From Anaeramoeba flamelloides (taxonomy: Eukaryota; Metamonada; Anaeramoebidae), in contig JANTQA010000057.1 in assembly GCA_027625915.1 (NCBI GenBank), forward strand, positions 6,200,001 through 6,264,000: a DNA stretch of 64,000 bases, in the 5' to 3' direction. Under the pieces are notes generated by a model. It saw only the letters and a list, made by a program, of their open reading frames with translations, ran no database searches and was not told the DNA's origin. A program made the translations under genes and the position numbers. Of this stretch, positions 51,839 through 61,620 are shown piece by piece. The first letter of the stretch is position 1. Every line of letters begins with the position of its first letter.

Positions 51839-54419
51839 AATGTTCAAATGTCCTTCTTCAATAACCTCTTTATTGTTTAATCTCAATTGTATCATATAAC
51901 GAGATATAAATATTTTACGGTTTCTAATTATTTTTTAAAAATCTTCCTATTTTTTTTTTTCATATCAATTATCTTTAAAGTTTTCAAGATCAAACTTTTT
52001 TTTTATTTTCAATCAAATCCTTTTTTATAAACAACCAAATATTTTATGAAACTAGAAATAAACCTACACAAAGTTCAATAAAGTGGGTTTTCTTAATACT
52101 CAAGTAATTTTTTGCTCACCAAAATAGATCTACTTTTTTTTGAAAATCATTCGGGTTTTATCGAGGTTTGCTAGAGTTTGGAAAATAATAATTTTTAATC
52201 TTGTTTTTTGATCGATTGAGAGTTTTTTGGAACGAGTTTGATTTAATTAATCAGCATTCTAATTAGTGGGTGAGTTAGAATTTAAAAAGTTTGATTCTTA
52301 AAAATAGGATTTAGTTATTAAATCAAAGAAATTACATAACAATTTTTCTAATATTTACAATTAAAAATCTTGTAAGGGATTTTTTCCACTAAATTAAATC
52401 AAATTTCAAAGACTAAACAAAAAGGAAATCAAGAAATAAATGAGTATATTTGTAATAAACCTATCTGGAGTTTTTGTGTATTGTAGTAAAAAAAAAAAAA
52501 CCTTTGTTTTGAAAACTATAAATTTTTCGTTTTCAACTAATTCCAAAGGTATTCCGATTTTTGGGAAATAGATTTATATTTGTCTTCAAGTAAAAAATAT
52601 TATTTTTCCTTTTTTCTGCTAGAGGAATGTGATTTAACTAAATTATCACCTATTTGTATGAAGCCTCTAAATTTATTTAAGATTTTTATCACAGTTCTAA
52701 TGTAGTTCTGGAACAAGTAAGTCTTATTTATTTATTATTTCCAAATGTAATAGAGTAATTATTTATACATGTATACAATTAAACCCGATATTCAACTTCC
52801 TTTATCAACTTTAGAGAGATGAGTTTTCATTTTTAAAAGTTCATTTTTCCAAATCAAAGTCAATAGATCTTATCCCTTTTTGTTTAGATTTATGGATCAA
52901 ATTAGAAACTTAAAAATTTTCAAATAATTTTCATTTTGAAGAAATCTCACTTTTTGTAATATTGGAGAGTAAGTATGAACAAATAACCACTTAACATTAA
53001 ATCTTATTTTAAAAAAACAATATAAATAAATCAAATATTGTATCCTTGAAGATCTAAAAAAATGATCTTCTATTCTATTAACAAATATTTATTAAATTTC
53101 TTGAAATTTCAAAAATTAGTCGTATATTTTTTTTCAAATATTAAGAGTAATGAAAACAAGGAAGTATTAGCATTAAAATCAGTTATTTGATAATATCTAT
53201 TAATTTTTATTATTATTAGAAATATTTATTTGAATGAGTTTTATTTGTTTGAAAATCTTTAAAAAAAATGAGAAATAATTGACAATTCTATTGATACATT
53301 TAATCTAAATATTGTTAATAACCCACTGAATATATTAAGAATGGGTTGTTAATTATTGATTAAAAATAATTAAATTAAAAAGTATTAGATTAGATTATAA
53401 ATTAATTTTTCCAGGTTTTAAAAAAGTATTTTGGGAGAATTTTTTAATTATATTGTTTGGTTTTTTTTCTCCTATATTTTTATTCAATAAAGAGAAAAAA
53501 TTGATTTAAACTGTTCTTTGATCCAAAAAATTATATTTTTTTCAAGTTGCAAATAATTATGGTAATTTTTTCTGAAATTAAGCAGATATTTTATACTGGG
53601 CCATTTTTGAACTTGTAATTTTTATTTTTAAAATATATTTTGATACACTTCCTTTGCAGAAAATAAGATTTCAATCTTCTTTCAAAGAAAATAATTGTTT
53701 ATTTAAATAATTCAGAAATATGTTGGATTTTGAACATTTCAAAACAGAGAAAAATAGATCAAACTTTTTCAAAATAAGTCTTCATTTCTGAAAATAGTAT
53801 TAAAAGTAAGTTTGGTTTTGTTGTAATCAGATTTTTACATCATATTTCAATTTCAACATATACTAAAAAATTTTTTTTTGCTATTAAATTTACTAGAAGA
53901 TTTTTTTAGTATCTGGGTACTTAAGATGAGAACACAAAAAAATCTTTTTTATTATGAACAAAATTCCAAAACAATAATTTTCGAAAAATTGAAGATTTCA
54001 ATTTTTGACAAATTTCAAAAAATTGCATTCTAAATCCTTGACAGAACAGAAGCTTTTTTCAATTGAGTTCAAATTAATTCAAAATTAGTTATTTTTATAT
54101 TTTTTTCTGAAAATCTCACTCTTAAATCACAAAGACTGTTAAAAGTTAATCCACGTGTTTAAAATTTTATCTCCAAATTGAAATAGTAAGTTTAATTAAA
54201 TCTTCTTCAAAATTTCCTTTCCAATTGGCTTTGTAAAGATCTTTGTTTTTTTGAAGAATAATTAGTAAAATTTTTCCAAAATTGCAAAAAAAATTCTCAA
54301 TTCTTAATCAAAAAATAACTATAAAAGTGAAAATAGACTTAACTTTATTTCAAAAACAAAAATAAAATAACAACTAAAACAAAACCTTAAAAAAGAAAAA
54401 ATCAAAAAAACCAACCTAA
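51839..54419. other. AT-rich intergenic region with TIR-family relic
   Basis: Between the tRNA and the RasGEF gene. 52010-52180 resembles the interior of the 24.7-kb TIR element (AGTTCAATAAAGTGGG-like stretch, then AATACTCA), and 52330-52400 retains the family's right end (TTACAATTAAAAATC then AGGGATTTTTTCC). The remainder is featureless A/T-rich DNA. Confidence 0.45.
52010..52400. mobile_element. partial TIR-family relic next to tRNA-Val
   Basis: Shares an interior block with 24790-24960 and an inverted-repeat end with 24704-25759 and 42872-44635. The left end is not recognisable and the right tip is eroded, so it is truncated or old. It begins about 190 bp downstream of the tRNA gene. Confidence 0.45.
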
Positions 54420-56238
54420 ATGTTTGGGTCAACCAAAGAAAAAGAAAATGAAAAAGAAAAAACCAAAGAAAAAGAAAAGGAAAATGAAAAAGAGAAAGAA
54501 GAAGAAAAGGAAAATGAAAATGAAAAAGAAAAAGATAAAACCAAAGAAAAAGAAAAGGAAAATGCAAAAGAGAAAGAAGAAGAAAAAGAGAAGGAAATGG
54601 GGAATGAAAAAACAGAAACAGAAACAGAAACGGAAGCACAAGAGCAATATGACAGTTTAACAGTCTTGTTCAATAAAAAACCTGAGACTGTTAGCAAAAG
54701 GAGGATCCCACCTATCAAGTTAACAAACACACTCTTTGAAAAAGATAAAGATAATGAAAATGGAAATGAAATTCAAAAAAACGTTGCATATCAATTGGAA
54801 GAAGGATTGTATGTTCCAAAGAAAGGCACACTAAAAAGTATTGTCAAGTATTTATCCAATGGGAGGGTTTACAAACCAAGAAACCATTGGGCATTTTTTG
54901 AAGATCTATCAGAATTTCTGCACGCCCGAATTATTATTTAAAGAGGTTGTTGATCGTTTCAATTCAGGAAATGAAAAAACACAGGAAATCAATGTGATCT
55001 TCAAAAAGGATCAGCTCAGGATGTCCAGCGAACAAGTGAGGTGCTTAGAGTTTATTTTGGTGTGGTGCCATTTACAGAAGGAAGATTTCCAGAACAATTT
55101 ACAATTGACAAAGTCTGTGAACGAGTTTTTCACAGGGGTTGTCTCTCTGGTCTCCAAAAGGCTAGCATACCAAATTAAAGGGGAATTAAATTTATTATTG
55201 TCAAGCCCGGTCAAAAGTTATTTGACAAGGGTGCGTCCTTCGGGAAAGAGCTGTTTTGAGTCAATTTTACCAAACAATTTGAATAAATTCAAGTTCTTGG
55301 ATTTGTCACCTGAGGAGATCGCCCGACAATTAACATTGGTTGATCATCAATTGTTGCAAAAAATAGAATCAAGAGAATTTGCTGGCTTTGTTTGGAACGA
55401 CTTAAAGGTTTTAAAAGAAAGGTCACCTAATTTATTAAACTTTTTGCAGAGATGGAAATTAGTGAATAGGTGGGTCATTACGACCATTCTGAACCAAAGC
55501 AAAAGCACCCAACACGCACAGATCATTGAGCATTGGCTCTTGGTTGCAAAATTTTTCAGTGAAATTAACAACTTTAGTGGGGTCTTTTGCATTATTTATG
55601 CTCTGCAGAAGGAATCGGTATTGAGACTAGATCTCACTTGGAAGGGGGTGTCCATGAAGGCAAAAAGGATTTTGGATAAATTATTAACTCTTGTTTCAAA
55701 AATTAACAATTATCGAAAATACAGAACGACTTTAAAAACCACAGAATCACCTGCATTGCCATTTTTACATTTGTCTTTATATGACATGAGCGTGTTACAC
55801 CACAATATGAAAGATTTAAATTCTGAGAAAGGGGAAGAGATCAATTTTGAGCAGTATTGGCAAATTTCAAAAATTATAACCAATATCCAGTTATTACAAA
55901 TAGTGGAATTTCCCTTTACCAAAATATCGGAAATTAACGATTATTTGTTAGACATTAACCCCCCGCCCTATGATACTTTACTTGATCGATCTCGTAAAAA
56001 AATTGAAAAAAAGTCGACTTTCAAATCAATTTCAATTTTATTTGAACAAACTTCTTTACAAAATTATCGAAATCAAAAAATAAAAAATAATCAAAATACC
56101 GAAAATAACAATGGGAACCAAAACATGGTTCTTGTTATGGACGGGGATGATGATAATACCTTGGAGAAGATTGAGGACAAAAGTAAAAACAAAAACAAGA
56201 ATAATTTTAATGAAGACAATAACAACAACAACAACCGC

Positions 56239-56274
<36 letters not shown>

Positions 56275-57867
56275 CAAAATGAAACTGGAAATAAAACTAT
56301 TGGAGATAGTCTTGTTGGAAATAACAAAAATAACAAAACTCAGATTATAATTAAAAAAGGCCATAATAACAACAAAGATAAGGAAAAGGAAAAAGAACAA
56401 CAAAAAGAAAAAGAAAATCAAAAATACAAAAAAGAACAAAATAAAACGCAAAATTATCCAAAAGAGTTATGTTGTTGGACAAATTCTTTACTCGATCCAA
56501 TTGAACAATCACAAATACTCTATCGTGACGAAATCGAAGAACAAGAAAACTTTGTTAATGATTTCAATGAGCTAAATATGGAGGATTGTATTCTTGAAAT
56601 TGAAGAATCAATGGAAAATGGGATACTTAAGAAAACAGAAACGGTAATTGCAGCCACCGTGGAGTGGTTAGTAGATTATTTGTGTTCACCAACAGCGAAT
56701 TCGGATTCTGGGTTTGTTCAAACATTTTTGTTAACATATCGGAGTTTTACAAGCCCATCTGAATTATTTCAATTATTGAAAAAAAAATTTCTATTAAAGC
56801 CACCATCTGAGCTCTCTGGAAGGTTTTTGAAATTGTATCTTGAAAAAATTTTAAAGCCAATGAAATTTAAAGTATTTAGTGTATTAAACCAATGGGTAAG
56901 GTTCCATTTTTATGATTTCAAATCTGATCCAAATTTGATCGAGCAATTTAAGCATTTTATTGAAAATGTCATGTTATCTCAAGAGGTAATGACAAAGCCT
57001 GGGAAAATGTTAAAGGCCATTTTCACCAAAATGGAAAAAAAAGATTTGACAATTTCCAGAAACAGCCTCCAAACTGTATTGGAAACACCCAAGCCTATTT
57101 TACATAAGGACTTGAATAGTTTTACCTTTATGGAATTAGATAGAATTGAATTTGCTAAGCAAATAACTTTAATTGAATTCAACCTTTTTAGGAAAATTAA
57201 ACCAAAGGAATGCTTAAAGCAGGGATGGACTAAAAAGGATAAGCAGATCAGAGCCCCCAATATTGTTAATTTAACCAATAATTTTAATAACATGTCAGGT
57301 TGGATTGCAAACGAAATAATTTCCCATACAAAGTCAAGAACCAGAACCCAAATGATCACAAAGTTTATCAAAATTGCCTTGCAATGTAAAGAATACAGTA
57401 ATTTTAATGCTGTGCAAGAAATAATCGCTGGTCTAAATAACGCTGCAATTTTTAGATTGAAAAAATCATGGAAGGAAATCTCCAATTCTTTAAATGAAAA
57501 ATGGCAGAAATTAATCGCCTTAATGAGCCGTGAGAATAGTTATTGTTTAATAAGGAGTGAACTGGCTAGTATAGACCCACCCGGGTTGCCCTATATAGGA
57601 ATGTATTTAACAGATTTGGTTTTTGTTGATGAAGGAAATACAGATCTTTTGTCTTCAACAGACGGAAGGAAAAAATTAATAAATTTTGACAAAAGAAGAA
57701 GAACCTCAGAAGTAATCCGTGAAATACAATTATTCCAACAGGCGCCCTACCTATTCACACCAATACCAGAAATTCAAGCATTTATAGAAAAAAATACTGC
57801 AACAAGTTATGATGATGAACAATTATTTGAACAAAGTTTGAAAGTGGAACCCAGAGATAGAAAATAA
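54420..57867 (+). CDS. double RasGEF protein, apparent +1 frame change
   Basis: A Ras guanine-nucleotide exchange factor with two complete modules: RasGEF-N, CDC25 catalytic, RasGEF-N, CDC25. The first ~150 residues (54420 to about 54865) hold a Lys/Glu repeat and the start of RasGEF-N (GLYVPKKGTLKSIVKYLSNG). The rest of that domain (GGFTNQETIGHFLKIYQNF, TPELLFKEV) lies in the +1 frame, which stays open to 57867. Then come CDC25-1 (LTLVDHQLLQKIESREF to about 56000), an Asn/Lys/Glu-rich linker with a poly-Asn tract (56220-56275), RasGEF-N 2 (GFVQTFLLTYRSFTSPSELF, ~56650-57000) and CDC25-2 (AKQITLIEFNLFRKIKPKE to PPGLPYIGMYLTDLVF, ~57130-57800). CDC25 domains load GTP on Ras-family GTPases at membranes. 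The single-base shift sits in a GGGAGGG context and may be a sequence error, a decayed site or true frameshifting; no intron of suitable size removes it without deleting conserved residues. Confidence 0.85.
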
Positions 57868-58753
57868 TCTTTATATTTTTGACTTTGATTTTTAACCTCA
57901 TAATTAAGCATTTATACATAATACAGACATTATGGCAATTCTATCTCCAAAAAATATAAATACCCTTTTTGAAAAATATTTTTCAAGATTATAATTGTTT
58001 TTTTGAAATTAAAATTAATTAATCTTTTTTTTTTTTTTAAAGTTTTATAAATTATTTAGTAATTTTTAGAATTTATCCCAAATCTCAAAATTAAACTTTT
58101 TTTTTGTATTGATAAATTTTTTCAAGATTTAGATTTATATTTATTTATATGATGTGAATTTCTCAAGTATTAATGAGTATTTTAATTTTGTGTATTTTTG
58201 TTCTTCTAGAACTATTATCTATATTCCAAGTAAAGTCCAAAGATTAACCATACTTGAGTTTTATTCAATTGTTAAATATTTTTCATTATCATTTCTTCAT
58301 TTTTATATTTTTTTTTTCTATTACTTTGAGGTTATCATCCCATTGACTATATATATTTGTTGATTAGAAAAAAGTAATTATTCATATCTTATCGATATAT
58401 TTAAAATGATAATAACTTTTGAAATATTCTAACTATTAATAGATTGACAATTGTTAATTGAATTCTAAAAAGTTTACGAATATTTTGATTAATTTTTTAC
58501 ATTATAACTACATGAAGATTTTTGAAATAGCACCCTTTTATTTTTGAATATATATTTTATATTTTTTTGAATTGTGGATATAAATTAATTATATATCAAT
58601 ACCAAGGTTTTACCGATTTCAAGGCAAAGTTAAAAATTCACCTAAAATTTTGTCAAAAAGTATCTTAATTTTAAAGTTGATTAATTTTACTATTATAACT
58701 GGCAGTTTTTTAAATTGTTTTATAGAAAATTTGTTCTATAGACTTATTAATAT
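57868..58753. other. AT-rich intergenic region
   Basis: Spacer downstream of the RasGEF gene with the usual A/T runs. I see no gene, repeat family or RNA here. A 69-codon open stretch at 58154-58363 is Phe/Ile/Tyr-rich translation of T runs and is not supported. Confidence 0.4.
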
Positions 58754-58942
58754 TCAAATTTTTGATTTTATTATTTCTTCTACTTTTTTTTCATAATATA
58801 CTTTTTTAAGTTCTTGTACCATTTGCTTTTTTTCAAGTTTTTGAAATTGTTTATTGTGTGTGGGAGAGTGGGGGATAAGGATTATCTCGACTAAAGCAAC
58901 TACAGGTGGTGTATGAATCAAAACATTGTCGAAATATGCCAT
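58754..58942 (-). CDS. small protein, left member of head-to-head pair
   Basis: A 62-residue reading frame starting MAYFDNVLIHTPPVVALVEIIL and ending in a charged helix (KLEKKQMVQELKKVYYEKK). I do not recognise it. The support is that an inverted copy 278 bp away starts MAYLGNFLFDTPLVVAFLEIIL in the same relative frame without indels across 22 codons, with several differences at silent third positions. It may be a complete small gene, a first exon, or a passenger frame in a duplicated segment. Confidence 0.35.
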   Translation of the reverse strand: MAYFDNVLIHTPPVVALVEIILIPHSPTHNKQFQKLEKKQMVQELKKVYYEKKVEEIIKSKI

Positions 58943-59287
58943 TTTACTCTTAGGATAAAGAAGAACTATTAAATTTCAATTTTTTAGAAAATCTACCAGA
59001 TCAGATTCTTAATTCTCTTTGTCAATTCAACAGAAACCCAGCCCTATTTTTTTCTAAGCTAAATCTATCTTGTTTACAATGTAAACCTTTTAAACAATCC
59101 AGTTAGAAAAAATTCTGTTTAATTTTCCCACTACAAGGAAAAAATAATTTCTGATTAGGTAGATTTTACAATTTCTTAAAAATTGAAATTTAATAGTTCT
59201 TCTTTATCTAAAGAGAAAAATGGCATATTTGGGCAATTTTTTGTTTGATACACCCCTCGTGGTGGCTTTCTTAGAGATAATTCTTAA
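58878..59287. repeat. head-to-head inverted duplication
   Basis: Left arm about 58878-59012, right arm about 59150-59287, roughly 80% alike in inverted orientation, with a ~140-bp centre. The best-conserved part is the 30 or so bases just upstream of the two ATGs (containing AAGAAGAACTATTAAATTTC), so the shared centre could act as a bidirectional promoter. The arms extend about 65 bases into the small reading frames. Confidence 0.75.
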
Positions 59288-59357
59288 AGGTAGAAGAATT
59301 ATAACAATCATTAGAAGAATATCAAGCTTTTTGATGATTAGATCTGAAATTAATTGA
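59220..59357 (+). CDS. small protein, right member of head-to-head pair
   Basis: A 45-codon frame starting MAYLGNFLFDTPLVVAFLEIIL, then diverging into a basic tail (KGRRIITIIRRISS) unlike its partner. Similarity to the - strand copy ends at the codon for Leu22, so the tail may be intronic or the copy truncated. No family recognised. Confidence 0.25.
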   Translation: MAYLGNFLFDTPLVVAFLEIILKGRRIITIIRRISSFLMIRSEIN

Positions 59358-60684
59358 ACTTGTTCTTGTTATAATCTTAAGTAAAAAGAATTGGACTGAT
59401 GAAAACAGTTACTGAAAAAATTTCAAATGGAGTGATTTTATACTTATTAAAGTAAACTGAATCTTTCCTCCATACAATATATGAAGTTAGTACTTTGACT
59501 CTATTTTACAATTTGTATCTTATACTAGGTTTTTGCTGTCAAGCCAGTATCTTTTAATGGGATTTTATAAAAAAATAAAATTAAAATAAAAAAAAAATAC
59601 AAAAGTAAGAAAAAAAAAAAGCAAAACAACAAAAAGAACATTTTGAAAATAAATACTTATTCTTCAATACCAACTTTTTATAATAAAGCCCATATATAAA
59701 GATCTAATTTAAAATTTAATAAAATAACATATTTCTCTTGATCTATAGTTGGTCAAACAATTGAAACTCCTTATTAAAACAAATTAATGGTGACGATCCA
59801 AAAAAAAATCAACATGAAATAAAACAACTACCAAACCATTCAGCACTTTGGGAAATAAAAAAAACTTTTCAATTAAGTTTTTTACTTTTTTTTTATTACT
59901 CTCTTTCATTTTCTTTTAATTTCTGAAAACTAAATTGAGTTTAAAATACTTCTAATGACTGTAATTAAAGGGTTCTTTTGACTACTCTTTGAATTAGGAG
60001 TCACAAATCTAGTCACTTCAAAACTCTCTCTTTGAACAGATTAAGAGCTCTTGAGCACTTAACCCTTACCAATAAAGCCTATTCTCTTTCATTTCTTGCT
60101 TTTCTTTCGATTTTTCTTGTCTTTGTTTTGAAATAAAATTTTTTCTTTTAATTTTTTAAAAGAAAGCTCTTATACAAGTTATAACTTGGCTTACATTATA
60201 GTTTGTATAAAAAAACTCTAAATAAAGGTTTAAAGTTTCAGAAAGTGTCTTAGAGTACCGTCAAGTGCCTAGGTTTTTTTTAATTTTTGAAATGAAAAGA
60301 AAATTAAATAAATTTTCTGTTTATTTCCAAAAGTAAATAAATTTTCGGTACATTTCAAAAAGTAAAAAAACCTAACGGCAAGCATGAGGTAATTTTGTTG
60401 AATCATCTTCCTTAATAAATAATACTAATCGATATATATATATTGAAAAAAAAATTTCCAAATATAAAGCTTTTTGATAATTTACCTTTAAAGAATAAAT
60501 AAAAACAAAAATCGAATAATACAAAATAGAGAAAATATTAAGGATTGAAGATATTAATGAATATATTCTAGTCTTGAATTTATTATCCTGAATTAGAAAT
60601 TTTGATCTCAAAATAGATTAATTTCCTGTTAAAAACAAATCAATTAAATATTTTATGATTTTTTTTTTTTTTTCATTAATTTTA
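59358..60684. other. AT-rich intergenic region
   Basis: Contains a compact GTGCC-family repeat at 60240-60385 and a CT-rich patch around 59990-60110. No gene is supported. Confidence 0.4.
60240..60385. mobile_element. small TIR element, GTGCC/TAGG family
   Basis: The left end AGTGCCTAGGTTTTTTT followed by TTTTTGAAATG mirrors the right end CATTTCAAAAAG followed by AAAAAAACCTAACGGC, an inverted repeat of about 28 bp around a short AT-rich core. It shares its left part with 48634 and 30730. The compact size suggests a MITE. Confidence 0.55.
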
Positions 60685-61620
60685 TTAAAAATGAATAGGG
60701 CTTTTATATCCAAATTCAAGTCCGCCATAATTAACCACTTTATCAAGAATCACTTTACCACTTGCTTCCTTTATTAATACATGTACATTTACACCAAGTG
60801 CTTCCCAGTCGGAAAAGACCATTCCATCAGTTGGGAACAGCAGTCGATTATACATTTCTGGTGTTGATTTACAGGTTAATGTGATTACCCATTTTGAGCT
60901 ATCAATGTGAACCACTTGTGTCAATGGTATCTGTGAAGTGCCCAAATCATCTGTGATATCAATCCAATTTGTTCTTGTTACATTAAAATTGTAAAGCTTG
61001 TAATTTTTACCGGCTGTGGCCAATAATACAGATCGGCCAGGTGTATCATCAAGCCCAACGACATATCTAAACCCTTGTCTTTCGCTACCGATTTTAATAT
61101 TAGAAAATGAAGCAGTCATTATTCCTAACGACGTACCTGTTTTTGTTTTCCCGCTTCCTACAATAATTGCAATATCATCCTCTGGGTTCTCTGCTGGTAT
61201 GATTACATTATACCATCCCCATGACATTTCTTTTCCATTACCATGTGGGAAATAATCACCCCAATTCATATCTTTGTCCGGATCAATAACAATTAATTAT
61301 TATATATTATATAAAAAAAAAAAAAAATAAATAAAAAAAAAAAAAGAATTGATATTGTAAATATTAATATAAGCTAAATTAAATAATAGTTATACTTTTT
61401 AAAAATCACAATATTTTAATTGAAAAATCTAAAAAGAAAGAATTAATTTATAATTACCTCCATAAATTCTAAAATTTGGTGACTTTTCAATTTTTATTGT
61501 TTTGGAATTAATTTTTATTTCCCCCGAAATTTGACTATCGTGTGCATAAGTATTCCAAGAAATCTCACCAACTAGATCATCTTCAAGTTCAAGATCAGAT
61601 TGACCATACCAGCCTTGTAC
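60685..61620 (-). CDS. tocopherol-cyclase/AttH-like protein, 3' exons
   Basis: Two exons are clear: 61620-61458 (VQGWYGQSDLELEDDLVGE...) and 61271-60685, joined across a 186-nt intron (GTAATT...AAAG, phase 1) to read ...FRIYG-D-MNWGDYFPHGNGKEMSWGWYN. The upstream exon starts after AATAG, so at least one 5' exon is missing; the visible part is 249 residues. The MNWGDYFP...WGWYN stretch and the C-terminal DKVVNYGGLEFG resemble the tocopherol cyclase / carotenoid 1,2-hydratase (AttH/CrtC) fold, a doubled lipocalin-like barrel that binds hydrophobic ligands. Residues 50-250 are rich in beta-strand patterns. Whether it is an enzyme or a lipid-binding protein cannot be told; the family call is by motif resemblance only. 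Confidence 0.55.

Noticed and set aside
56056-56451. 131-codon open frame on the - strand
   Set aside because: Antisense of the Asn/Lys/Glu-rich linker of the RasGEF gene; its poly-Ile/Val/Phe content is a by-product.
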